A stretch of 6,838 nucleotides of DNA, from contig DAICZK010000077.1 in NCBI GenBank assembly GCA_027311185.1, positions 1 through 6,838 of the forward strand. Direction: 5' to 3'. The translations under genes were made by a program, and so were the position numbers. The stretch is from Sulfuriferula sp. Its GTDB lineage: Bacteria > Pseudomonadota > Gammaproteobacteria > Burkholderiales > Sulfuriferulaceae. Of the stretch, positions 1 to 5,325 are shown piece by piece. The notes beneath the pieces are model-generated. The model worked only from the letters and a program-made list of their open reading frames with translations, did not search any database and was not told the DNA's origin. The first letter of the stretch is position 1; the number at the start of each line of letters is the position of its first letter.

Positions 1-1018
1 CGCCACCGTCGGGGGTCAGCGGCACGCCCAGATCCGCCAGTGCAAGGGCGACATTCTGGATCGCCGTAATTTGCGGCACGCCCACCCCGGCCACGATCCG
101 CGTCGTGCAAATGGAGCCCGGGCCTATACCCACCTTCACCGCGTCGGCGCCATGATCGACCAGCGCAAGAGCGGCAGCAGCCGTCGCGATATTACCGCCG
201 ATGATTTGCAGATGAGGAAAATGCGTTTTCACCCAGCGCACGCGATCGAGCACACCCTTCGAGTGTCCGTGCGCGGTATCGATCACGACCACGTCGACGC
301 CGGCATGCGCCAGCGCTTCCACCCGGGCTTCCGTGCCTTCGCCCACGCCTAGCGCCGCGCCAACGCGCAGCCGGCCCTGACTATCCTTGCAGGCATTGGG
401 ATGCTCCGAGGATTTCTGTATGTCCTTGACCGTCACCAGCCCGGAGAGCTCGAACGCATCGTTCACCACCAGCAAGCGCTCCAGTCTATGCTTGTGCAGC
501 AGGCTCAATACCTCTCCTCGCGTCGCGCCTTCCTTCACCGTCACCAGACGCTCACGCGGCGTCATCACGCGGCTGACCGGCTGATCGAGATTGGTCTCGA
601 AACGCAAATCGCGGTTGGTGACTATGCCGACGACTTTTCCGCCCGCGTCGATGACGGGCAAACCCGAAATCCTGAACTTGCGCATGGTCGCCTGCACGTC
701 GCGCACGGTCATCTCCGGCGTTACCGTCACCGGGTCTTTCACCACCCCGGACTCGAACCGCTTTACCCGCGCGACTTCAGCCGCCTGTTGCGCTATGGTC
801 ATGTTTTTATGGACAATGCCTATGCCGCCCTCTTGCGCCAGCGCGATTGCCATCGGCGCTTCGGTGACAGTATCCATGGCGGCGGAGAGGAGCGGAATAT
901 TAAGCGTAATGTCGCGGGTCAAACGGGTTTGCAGGCTTACATCGCGAGGCAGCACATCAGAATGGGCAGGGACGAGCAAAACGTCATCAAAGGTGAGAGC
1001 TTTTTGAATCACACGCAT
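1..1018 (-). CDS. guaB: IMP dehydrogenase, partial (3' end beyond left edge)
   Basis: Cytosolic enzyme oxidising IMP to XMP with NAD+, the committed step of GTP synthesis. The frame is open from ATG at 1018-1016 to the left edge (339 whole codons), so about the last 150 residues are missing. The N-terminus reads [20 protein letters not shown], the classic GuaB opening. SAAMDTVTE and [10 protein letters not shown] follow. Two CBS domains occupy about residues 90-205 ([37 protein letters not shown]). The barrel then continues with [19 protein letters not shown] and the active-site loop [11 protein letters not shown], whose catalytic cysteine is Cys304 (codon 107-109), one residue off the E. coli position. 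The phosphate-binding DGG is reached at residues 337-339. One oddity: the segment before DGG reads PLTP where most GuaBs have PVIA. No frameshift was found. In related genomes guaA often follows guaB; that would lie outside the window. Confidence 0.97.
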   Translation of the reverse strand, partial: MRVIQKALTFDDVLLVPAHSDVLPRDVSLQTRLTRDITLNIPLLSAAMDTVTEAPMAIALAQEGGIGIVHKNMTIAQQAAEVARVKRFESGVVKDPVTVTPEMTVRDVQATMRKFRISGLPVIDAGGKVVGIVTNRDLRFETNLDQPVSRVMTPRERLVTVKEGATRGEVLSLLHKHRLERLLVVNDAFELSGLVTVKDIQKSSEHPNACKDSQGRLRVGAALGVGEGTEARVEALAHAGVDVVVIDTAHGHSKGVLDRVRWVKTHFPHLQIIGGNIATAAAALALVDHGADAVKVGIGPGSICTTRIVAGVGVPQITAIQNVALALADLGVPLTPDGG

Positions 1019-1021
1019 GAT

Positions 1022-1038
1022 CTTTGTTCCGAACAAAG
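1022..1038. promoter_or_regulatory. Palindrome at guaB transcription and translation start
   Basis: CTTTGTTC-C-GAACAAAG is a perfect inverted repeat with 8-bp arms and a 1-bp centre. It ends 3 bp upstream of the guaB ATG and overlaps the predicted transcription start. It contains the only Shine-Dalgarno-like stretch (GGAAC on the minus strand). It could be a repressor operator, or act in the RNA by covering the ribosome site, although a 1-nt loop would force the inner pairs open. Confidence 0.4.
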
Positions 1039-1042
1039 CAGT

Positions 1043-1072
1043 ATTATACGGCAAACTTCAATCCGTCGCTAA
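1043..1072 (-). promoter_or_regulatory. Predicted guaB promoter
   Basis: A perfect TATAAT (-10) lies at 1048-1043 on the minus strand, with a weak -35 (TTAGCG, 1072-1067) 18 bp upstream. The predicted start is near 1036, giving a leader of only about 18 nt before the guaB ATG. The -35 matches the consensus at only 3 of 6 positions, so an activator or other help may be needed. Confidence 0.55.
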
Positions 1073-1127
1073 TCGGCAACCGCACCGCTCACGCGCACCG
1101 CGAAATCCCGGACGCAGGTAAAAACAT

Positions 1128-1156
1128 TTGACGCAACCGCGACTAGTCGCTAGTGT
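1128..1156 (+). promoter_or_regulatory. Weak candidate promoter for the lipoprotein gene
   Basis: TTGACG (1128-1133) resembles a -35 box and is followed at 17 bp by TAGTGT (1151-1156), a poor -10. A perfect 12-bp palindrome, GCGACTAGTCGC (1139-1150), fills most of the spacer and could be an operator. Evidence is positional only. Confidence 0.25.
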
Positions 1157-1191
1157 TCATCAATTATATCCGTACGGAGACTCTGCTCGCG

Positions 1192-1527
1192 ATGTGGACT
1201 AAAACGTTTGCCGCCATCCTCGGCGCCTGCGTGCTCACGCTCGGCGGTTGCGCAACGACCGCCATGAACACGCCCGTCATGCAAAGCAATGGTGTATTCC
1301 TGAGCGGCGAAGCGCAGGCTGCGCTCGACCAGGCCAAAATCGACGTCGCCCGCGCCCGCGAGCAGCGCGCCTTGTGGACCACCGCGCAGGCCGAACTCGA
1401 ACAGGCCGAGGCCGATGCGAGCCGCGGCGACAGCCCGGCCGTCATCGCCCACGCGCATCAAGCCAGCCAGCTCGCCCAGCTAGGCATCGAACAACTGGCG
1501 CTACCGAGTACCGAGCCGTTCAAATAA
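1192..1527 (+). CDS. Small DUF4398-like outer-membrane lipoprotein
   Basis: A 111-residue predicted lipoprotein of unknown function. The N-terminus MWTKTFAAILGACVLTLGGC is a type II signal peptide with lipobox LGGC and lipidated Cys20. Ala at +2 fits transfer to the outer membrane. The mature part (about residues 38-103) is an Ala/Glu/Gln-rich helical hairpin with ALDQAKIDVARAREQ, then WTTAQAELEQAEADASRGD and IAHAHQASQLAQL. This alternation of a first helix, an 'AELEQAEA..GD' helix and a final 'A..A..QLA' helix is typical of DUF4398 lipoproteins, often annotated as lipoprotein with no assigned reaction. I chose ATG 1192 because GGAGA lies at 1176-1180 and because the hydrophobic core then sits at the right distance from Met. 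An earlier in-frame ATG at 1153 would add 13 polar residues before the signal. The gene is divergent from guaB; family assignment is from pattern, not search. Confidence 0.8.
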   Translation: MWTKTFAAILGACVLTLGGCATTAMNTPVMQSNGVFLSGEAQAALDQAKIDVARAREQRALWTTAQAELEQAEADASRGDSPAVIAHAHQASQLAQLGIEQLALPSTEPFK

Positions 1528-1608
1528 AATTTCCGAGTGCGGGCGCTGATCATATCCACGACCGACGAACGATAGGCCTGACGGCGCGCAATCTGATAAG
1601 ATAAGCAC

Positions 1609-1614
1609 TATGAT
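1609..1614 (+). promoter_or_regulatory. Candidate -10 box for the coiled-coil gene
   Basis: TATGAT matches 5 of 6 bases of the sigma-70 -10 consensus and lies 53 bp upstream of the 1667 ATG. No convincing -35 sits 16-18 bp upstream. A short tandem GATAAGATAAG (1595-1605) just before it may be a protein-binding site or chance. Confidence 0.25.
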
Positions 1615-1666
1615 ACTTCAGTCAGACTAGGTTGAAAGACAAAAAGTAAGGTTGGAGGATTAGAGC

Positions 1667-1906
1667 ATGACCGATAACATTGAGAACCTGTTGCTCGAAC
1701 ATCTCAAGCGGTTCCAGTCCAGCCAGGAGCGTATGGAACGCAAACTGGACGAATTGACCCGCCGGCTTTCCAATCTGGAAGCCGGGCAGGCCTCGGTCAT
1801 CCAACACCTGGGGCACCTCGCTGCCGCAGACGCGCAACAGCAGGTTGCCGCGGACGGTTGCAATCTTCGACTGGAACGCATCGAACGCCGTCTGGAGTCA
1901 GCTTAG
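1667..1906 (+). CDS. Small predicted coiled-coil protein, function unknown
   Basis: A 79-residue hydrophilic protein with no signal peptide or membrane segment. The start is well supported: GGAGG at 1654-1658 is followed by an 8-nt spacer and ATG. Residues 1-40 (NLLLEHLKRFQ, ERMERKLDELTRRLSNLEAG) show heptad-spaced Leu/Ile/Met, as expected for a coiled coil. Residues 41-66 are a less regular Ala/Gln-rich stretch, and the C-terminus LRLERIERRLES resumes the heptads. It resembles widespread short proteobacterial proteins of the form 'NLILEHLR...RLDRIERRLEL', which I cannot tie to a function. The gene stands alone between the lipoprotein gene (139 bp upstream) and the convergent rnfH (90 bp downstream). 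The pattern is strong for a real gene but says only that it probably oligomerises. Confidence 0.72.
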   Translation: MTDNIENLLLEHLKRFQSSQERMERKLDELTRRLSNLEAGQASVIQHLGHLAAADAQQQVAADGCNLRLERIERRLESA

Positions 1907-1996
1907 GCGACGGCATTTGAACTCGCCTTGCTGCGTAGCATCAAACGCTAAGTCCGAATGGACGTTCAAACCGGTACAATACTGATAATTCCCGAA

Positions 1997-2386
1997 TCAG
2001 CCTGCCGCCTCGTCCGTTTTTTCAATATCCCCGCCGCCCTTTTTCATGACTTTGCCTTCCTCTGCGCGCTGCCGCCGCACCTCTTTCGGGTCGGCAAGCA
2101 GCTTGCGGTAGATCTCCACCCGGTCTTTGTCGCGCAACGGCGTGTCAGGCTTGACCAATTTACCGAAAATGCCGATTTTGTTTTGCCCCGGCACTATTTC
2201 GGGGAATTTCAGCAGTATCCCCGAAGCCTCGATCGCGGCTTGCGCGGTCATCCCCTCTTCGCCATACAGCGATAAAATCACCTGCGCGTCCGGTCTGGCA
2301 TAAGCGACTTCTACCTTGATCGGCAGGCTCGGTGCGTTGTCTGGTTTTGCGAACGCGTCCGCCATGCTTGTCGTCTGATTCGTCAT
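1997..2386 (-). CDS. rnfH: RnfH/RatB family beta-grasp (ubiquitin-like) protein
   Basis: A 129-residue cytosolic protein of the RnfH family (formerly UPF0125, also called RatB or PasI), which has a ubiquitin-like beta-grasp fold. Its biochemical role is unsettled; it is named for neighbours in rnf operons and for pairing with ratA. The domain spans about residues 22-100: IKVEVAYARPDAQ, then TAQAAIEASGILLKFPEI, NKIGIFGKLVKPDTPLRD and DRVEIYRKLLADPKEVRRQRA, all hallmark segments. About 20 residues precede the domain and a Lys/Gly/Glu-rich tail of about 20 follows it; both are probably disordered. Its ATG overlaps the ratA stop as ATGA, and GAGGTG (2400-2395), 8 nt upstream and inside ratA, is an excellent ribosome site, so expression is coupled to ratA. 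ATG at residue 8 is an alternative start but lacks such a site. Confidence 0.92.
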   Translation of the reverse strand: MTNQTTSMADAFAKPDNAPSLPIKVEVAYARPDAQVILSLYGEEGMTAQAAIEASGILLKFPEIVPGQNKIGIFGKLVKPDTPLRDKDRVEIYRKLLADPKEVRRQRAEEGKVMKKGGGDIEKTDEAAG

Positions 2387-2817
2387 GCTCCATACACCTC
2401 TTCAGCGCGCTGGATAAAGGCCTCGACAAAACTGTTGGCGATATAGCCAAACACGGGTCCCAGCACAGTATCGAGCAATTTACTGGAAAACTCGTAGCGC
2501 AATGTAAACTCGACCTTGCACGCGGCGTCGCCGAGGATTTTAAAGCGCCACTCACCATCGAGTTGCTTAAACGGCCCGTCAAGCAAGCGCATTTTGATCA
2601 GAGTCGGCGCCTGGCTCGTGTTCTCGGTAGTAAACTTCTGTTTTATATGCAAATAATCAATATGTAACGTAGCCACCATCTGATCGCCCTCGCGACTCTT
2701 GACCTCGCTGCCGCTGCACCACGGCAAAAACACGGCATAATCTTCGACCCGGTCGACCAAATCGAACATCTGTTGTGCAGTAAATGCGACCAAAACGCTT
2801 TTGTTAACGAGTGCCAT
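2383..2817 (-). CDS. ratA: RatA/PasT family START-like protein
   Basis: A 144-residue single-domain protein of the SRPBCC/START fold, family RatA (PasT; also 'type II toxin-antitoxin RatA' or 'ubiquinone-binding protein', related to yeast Coq10). E. coli RatA has been reported to bind the 50S subunit and block 70S formation, and PasT to affect stress tolerance; a quinone-linked role is the other view. The family signature is complete: an N-terminal strand (MALVNKSVLV), MFDLVDRVEDYAVFLPWC at about 17-34, the central sheet with VATLHIDYLHIKQKFTTEN, LLDGPFKQLDGEWRF at 78-92 and the closing helix FVEAFIQRAEEVYG. Length matches the family. The start follows GAGGA with a very short spacer (2-3 nt). 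It heads the ratA-rnfH pair and is divergent from smpB, 55 bp away, so the two promoters must overlap or sit back to back. Confidence 0.93.
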   Translation of the reverse strand: MALVNKSVLVAFTAQQMFDLVDRVEDYAVFLPWCSGSEVKSREGDQMVATLHIDYLHIKQKFTTENTSQAPTLIKMRLLDGPFKQLDGEWRFKILGDAACKVEFTLRYEFSSKLLDTVLGPVFGYIANSFVEAFIQRAEEVYGA

Positions 2818-2839
2818 TATCCTCGACGCCTGTAAAAAC

Positions 2840-2848
2840 TGTTAAAAT
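2840..2848 (+). promoter_or_regulatory. Extended -10 promoter for smpB
   Basis: TG-T-TAAAAT (2840-2848) is an extended -10 element with a 5/6 -10 hexamer. It predicts a start near 2855 and a leader of about 18 nt. No good -35 lies at the usual distance, which extended -10 promoters tolerate. The TTGACA at 2855-2860 is too close to the ATG to serve smpB. Confidence 0.5.
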
Positions 2849-2872
2849 GCTCGCTTGACACGGAAAAATCCT

Positions 2873-3328
2873 ATGAGCATCGTACAAAACAAAAAAGCAT
2901 ACCACGATTATTTCATCGAGGATAAATACGAAGCGGGTCTGATGCTCCACGGCTGGGAAGTCAAGGCCATCCGCGCGGGCCGCGTGCAACTCAAGGAGGC
3001 CTACGTCATCATCAAAAACGGCGAGATGTTTTTAATCGGCGCGCACATCAGCGCCCTGGCGACTGCCTCCACCCATGTCCACCCCGAAGCCACGCGCACG
3101 CGGAAATTACTGCTGCACGCCGCAGAAATCAGCAAACTCATCGGCAAGGTCGAACGCGCCGGATATACCCTGGTTCCGCTCGACATGCACTACACGCGCG
3201 GCAACGTCAAACTGCAAATCGGCGTGGCCAAGGGTAAAAAAGAACACGACAAGCGCGAAACCGAAAAAAACCGCGAATCCAACCTGGAAATCCAGCGCGC
3301 CATGCGCAGCCACAACAAACGCGCCTGA
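2873..3328 (+). CDS. smpB: SsrA-binding protein SmpB
   Basis: A 151-residue RNA-binding protein that delivers tmRNA to stalled ribosomes for trans-translation; the C-terminal tail enters the empty mRNA channel. All family blocks are present: [17 protein letters not shown] (6-22), [21 protein letters not shown] (25-45), [15 protein letters not shown] (68-82), [33 protein letters not shown] (97-129), then the basic tail ending [12 protein letters not shown] chose ATG 2873 (MSIVQ) over an upstream TTG at 2855 because it gives the standard length and has GGAAA (2862-2866) in position. The last 13 codons and stop lie in the left copy of the direct repeat at 3286-3342. The gene is intact despite the adjacent insertion, so whatever integrated here restored or preserved the reading frame. 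No ssrA gene is visible downstream. Confidence 0.97.
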   Translation: MSIVQNKKAYHDYFIEDKYEAGLMLHGWEVKAIRAGRVQLKEAYVIIKNGEMFLIGAHISALATASTHVHPEATRTRKLLLHAAEISKLIGKVERAGYTLVPLDMHYTRGNVKLQIGVAKGKKEHDKRETEKNRESNLEIQRAMRSHNKRA

Positions 3329-3342
3329 TCGCGGCGATCGCA
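3286..3342 (+). repeat. Left copy of 57-bp direct repeat, putative attL in smpB 3' end
   Basis: Covers the last 13 sense codons of smpB, its stop and 14 bp downstream. It matches 5203-5259 at 56 of 57 positions: 49 identical bases, one C/T difference (3335 versus 5252), then 7 identical. Just after the stop it holds a small inverted repeat, GATCGC-G-GCGATC (3327-3339). Placement of the repeat across the 3' end of a gene that remains intact is the usual signature of tyrosine-recombinase integration. Confidence 0.85.
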
Positions 3343-3627
3343 GATCAAGCATCGCGCCCAGACTCGGCCCGCAATACGGGAAACGGTCGGCACGCATAAC
3401 CCGGCAGTGTTGTTATGGCTATTTACTTGGATTTCAGGGTTGAAAATGAATGATTACCAATTGCCTGATTGAGCCAGTGCGGTGCATTCTATCGCGGGGA
3501 ACAAGTAAAAGTTGGCCAGCAGCGTGCTGTTAAGGCGATTACTGTAAACTTGGATCGAAACAGGGGTAAGCAAGCAACCGAAACCCTTCCGTCTCCTGAC
3601 CGTAAGCAACTGCTCCTGACGTACTCG
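3343..3627. other. Gene-poor left part of the insertion
   Basis: No convincing gene, tmRNA or tRNA is seen here. A 61-codon frame from TTG 3469 has no ribosome site and no recognisable content. A weak hairpin CCCG-CAATA-CGGG lies at 3368-3380. Near the deaminase 3' end two short words are each repeated: GTAAGCAA at 3566 and 3602, and CTCCTGAC at 3593 and 3613. No U-tract terminator for the minus-strand operon is evident. Confidence 0.5.
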
Positions 3628-4836
3628 CTAAAAACATGCAAACTGTTTGGCTAATTTAAGGCTTTGTCCCTGATAGTTTGAGTTGATGTCTTGCCCATAC
3701 AGAAGCTCGGGACGAGCTGCCATACGCTCGTAGCGAAGCCAACCGACCATCTGCCCATGCTCGAGCAAGAAAGGAACCTCGTGTGAGCGAACTTCCAGAA
3801 CTCCCCTACTACTTCCCGCTCTATTCGTATTGACATTCCAACCAAATCCAGGATCAAAAAAACCGGCATAGTGGACCCGGAATTCCCCGGCACGGGTGTC
3901 ATATGGCATCATCTCAGCCGCATATTCCGGAGGCACTGCGATTGCTTCTTTCGTCATGAGGATATAAAATTCATCGGGGTCTAAAATCAAGGAAGACGTT
4001 CTATGAAAACGGATTGGCTCCCAGAAATCCAACGGATCATAATCCCGCCTTTCCAGGTCAATACGTTTGGCATGTTTCTTCGCACGATATCCGATTATGT
4101 CGGATTCATGGCCGGAGCCTTCCAAATCCACAGTGAAAGGCAATACGCCTGTTTTGATTGCTCTTGGGTTCCTCTGATGGTCTCTGGAATCAACAATCTG
4201 ACCTTCTTCGAGAAGCTGTTTCCAGTCTGTAGCCGTAATGGATTTTGCCTCCTCTCCTCGCGTGCGGCGAAATCTTAGTTGGTTCAAGCGGGTGCCGGTT
4301 TTTACCACTACACTGAAACTCCGGGGCGCAACCTCTATAAAGAGTTCACCTTTATAACCCTCTCCAACCTGGTCAAAAGTAGTAGCCCCATCGGCAATCA
4401 AACGCGTCAAAATATCCAGCCTGCCTGTTGAACTCTTCGGGTTAGCAAAGGCAGCCACTTCACTTCTCAAATTAATGGATTCCAAAAGAGGAATGACATA
4501 TACGCGCCCCTTTTCAAGAACAGCGCCATTGCGAAGATCGATTCTGAAGTCAGCAAACTGGGAATCAAGCTGCTTCATTTTATCGAGCACTTTCACTCCA
4601 TTGCCGGGAAGAAAGCTCATATCTACAGGATAAGCCCAATGACCGAGGCGCAGATCTATGCTAGCAGGCTGGATTTGGTCACGATCAATCGGCATTAGCA
4701 TCGTATCAATCTCGCGGTTACTCAGCATCTCCATAATCTTCTGGCTTGGCAGGATTCCGGTATAGTCGCGCACGCGCGGCTGAGTGATCAAACCAGGACT
4801 GGACGGTAGTTCTATATTTGTTATCACATCATTCAT
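3628..4836 (-). CDS. Two-domain dCTP deaminase (DCD, PF06559-like)
   Basis: A 402-residue 2'-deoxycytidine 5'-triphosphate deaminase of the long, duplicated type known mainly from Alphaproteobacteria (about 360-370 residues), not the 190-residue E. coli form. It should convert dCTP to dUTP in the cytosol. Domain 1 (about 25-200) has QIQPASIDLRLG (54-65), PKSSTGR (133-139; Ser and Arg equivalent to the E. coli active-site pair) and GELFIEV, with Glu168 aligning to the catalytic Glu of Dcd. Domain 2 (about 225-390) has MMPYDTRAGEFRVHYAGFFDPGFGW (309-333) and GVLEVRSHEV with Glu348 in the same position, then the family C-terminus SNYQGQSLKLAKQF. Both halves therefore look intact. The start overlaps the upstream zinc-finger stop by 8 bp, with AAGGGAAG upstream as ribosome site. 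It could be nucleotide metabolism or, given its mobile context, phage defence by dCTP depletion. The family call is firm; the role is not. Confidence 0.9.
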   Translation of the reverse strand: MNDVITNIELPSSPGLITQPRVRDYTGILPSQKIMEMLSNREIDTMLMPIDRDQIQPASIDLRLGHWAYPVDMSFLPGNGVKVLDKMKQLDSQFADFRIDLRNGAVLEKGRVYVIPLLESINLRSEVAAFANPKSSTGRLDILTRLIADGATTFDQVGEGYKGELFIEVAPRSFSVVVKTGTRLNQLRFRRTRGEEAKSITATDWKQLLEEGQIVDSRDHQRNPRAIKTGVLPFTVDLEGSGHESDIIGYRAKKHAKRIDLERRDYDPLDFWEPIRFHRTSSLILDPDEFYILMTKEAIAVPPEYAAEMMPYDTRAGEFRVHYAGFFDPGFGWNVNTNRAGSSRGVLEVRSHEVPFLLEHGQMVGWLRYERMAARPELLYGQDINSNYQGQSLKLAKQFACF

Positions 4837-5035
4837 CGGAACTTCCCTTTTGTACCCGGTCTTGATGTCGTCGTATCAGTAATACCTCATTCCATTTTAC
4901 GTGGCAATCCAACGAACAAAACACGCCATCTTTGAATTGGCCACTTCCAAACTTTTTTATGATCGACTGCTGACAAACAGGGCAAATGTTTTGCTCCAAA
5001 CATTGGCGCAAATAAGGTTCTTCATATTCCGCCAT
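4829..5035 (-). CDS. Small zinc-finger protein coupled to the dCTP deaminase
   Basis: A 68-residue protein with one predicted zinc site. Numbered from this Met, CPVC lies at 18-21 and FCSLDCHVKW at 39-48, giving C-x2-C, 18 residues, C-x3-C with a His next to the last Cys. The FCSLDCHVKW end resembles TRASH/MYM-type treble-clef fingers. The C-terminus is basic then acidic (LIRRHQDRVQKGSSDE). No enzyme motif is present. I chose ATG 5035; an in-frame TTG at 5059 would add 8 residues, but a predicted transcription start falls at about 5060 and no ribosome site precedes it. For ATG 5035 the site is also weak (GGA, 8 nt upstream). The 8-bp overlap with the deaminase start shows that the two are made together. 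Possible roles are partner, regulator or trigger sensor of the deaminase; nothing in the sequence decides between them. Confidence 0.75.
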   Translation of the reverse strand: MAEYEEPYLRQCLEQNICPVCQQSIIKKFGSGQFKDGVFCSLDCHVKWNEVLLIRRHQDRVQKGSSDE

Positions 5036-5066
5036 TGGTAATGTCCGATAGGAGGGCAACTGAAAA

Positions 5067-5112
5067 AGTATATCAAGTTTTAATTATAACCGCATCACAC
5101 CTATTGATCCAA
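5067..5112 (-). promoter_or_regulatory. Promoter region of the zinc finger-deaminase operon
   Basis: Two -10 elements are stacked on the minus strand. A perfect TATAAT (5088-5083) has TTGGAT 18 bp upstream (5112-5107), and an extended -10 TG-A-TATACT ends at 5067. The downstream element predicts a start near 5060 and a leader of about 25 nt before ATG 5035. The surroundings are AT-rich. The operon thus has its own promoter and does not depend on host readthrough. Confidence 0.6.
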
Positions 5113-5202
5113 ACAACCGTCATCGCTTTGAAAAACGATGATTTTATTGAAGGCCCGATTCAGAAAAGCTTTACTGGCCGCAACGTGCCGATAATCCAAG
5201 CG

Positions 5203-5259
5203 GGAAATCCAGCGCGCCATGCGCAGCCACAACAAACGCGCCTGATCGCGGTGATCGCA
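5203..5259 (+). repeat. Right copy of direct repeat, putative attR with orphan smpB 3' end
   Basis: It repeats the final 13 codons, stop and 14 bp downstream of smpB (56/57 identical to 3286-3342) with no smpB body upstream. In the smpB frame a TAA occurs at 5192-5194, three codons before the repeat starts, so it cannot be a functional tail. Weaker similarity continues a little upstream (AATCCAA shared at 3276-3282 and 5193-5199) and then fades. Sequence to the right should be the original host region downstream of smpB. Confidence 0.85.
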
Positions 5260-5263
5260 AAAT

Positions 5264-5284
5264 GTGCAAGGATCGCCCTTGCTC
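5264..5284 (-). terminator. Weak candidate terminator after the methyltransferase gene
   Basis: GCAAGG (5266-5271) and CCTTGC (5277-5282) form a 6-bp stem with a 5-nt loop. Read on the minus strand it is followed by ACATTTT, a poor U-tract. It lies about 45 bp after the methyltransferase stop. On the plus strand no U-tract follows, so it would not end the original smpB transcript. Confidence 0.3.
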
Positions 5285-5325
5285 ACGATGTTGCGCCACG
5301 TCAAATTTGAGAACAGGACGCTTGA

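Larger units (their letters stand above)
3286..5259. mobile_element. Compact integrated element at smpB 3' end with dCTP deaminase cargo
   Basis: About 1.9 kb lies between two copies of a 57-bp repeat derived from the smpB terminus. Contents are 285 bp without a recognised gene (3343-3627), a dCTP deaminase gene, an overlapping zinc-finger gene, and an AT-rich promoter region (5060-5202). Hand counts on sample lines give roughly 42-52% G+C inside against about 63% in guaB, consistent with foreign origin. No integrase, transposase or excisionase is visible, and I found no terminal inverted repeats. It may be a remnant of a larger island, an element mobilised in trans, or the product of recombination between smpB copies. 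The att-like repeat is direct observation; mobility is inference. Confidence 0.65.

Noticed and set aside
401..1072. 223-codon frame on the plus strand across the start of guaB
   Set aside because: It lies antisense to an unmistakable guaB and its translation is Arg/His-rich with no family pattern; it is a shadow of GC-rich coding sequence.
2855..2860. TTGACA as -35 of smpB
   Set aside because: Its -10 would fall inside the coding sequence; the extended -10 at 2840-2848 is the better candidate.
3329..3627. Possible ssrA (tmRNA) next to smpB
   Set aside because: No tmRNA 5' acceptor start, no tag-peptide frame ending in ALAA and no T-arm plus CCA end were found.
3469..3654. 61-codon plus-strand frame between smpB and the deaminase gene
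   Set aside because: TTG start, no ribosome site, no recognisable domain, and it overlaps the deaminase 3' end in antisense. I could not relate it to an integrase or antitoxin.
4003..4278. 91-codon plus-strand frame inside the deaminase gene
   Set aside because: Antisense to conserved deaminase residues; no ribosome site or domain.
3286..5259. Insertion sequence or composite transposon
   Set aside because: No transposase, no terminal inverted repeats, and a 57-bp gene-derived flanking repeat is far too long for a transposition target duplication.
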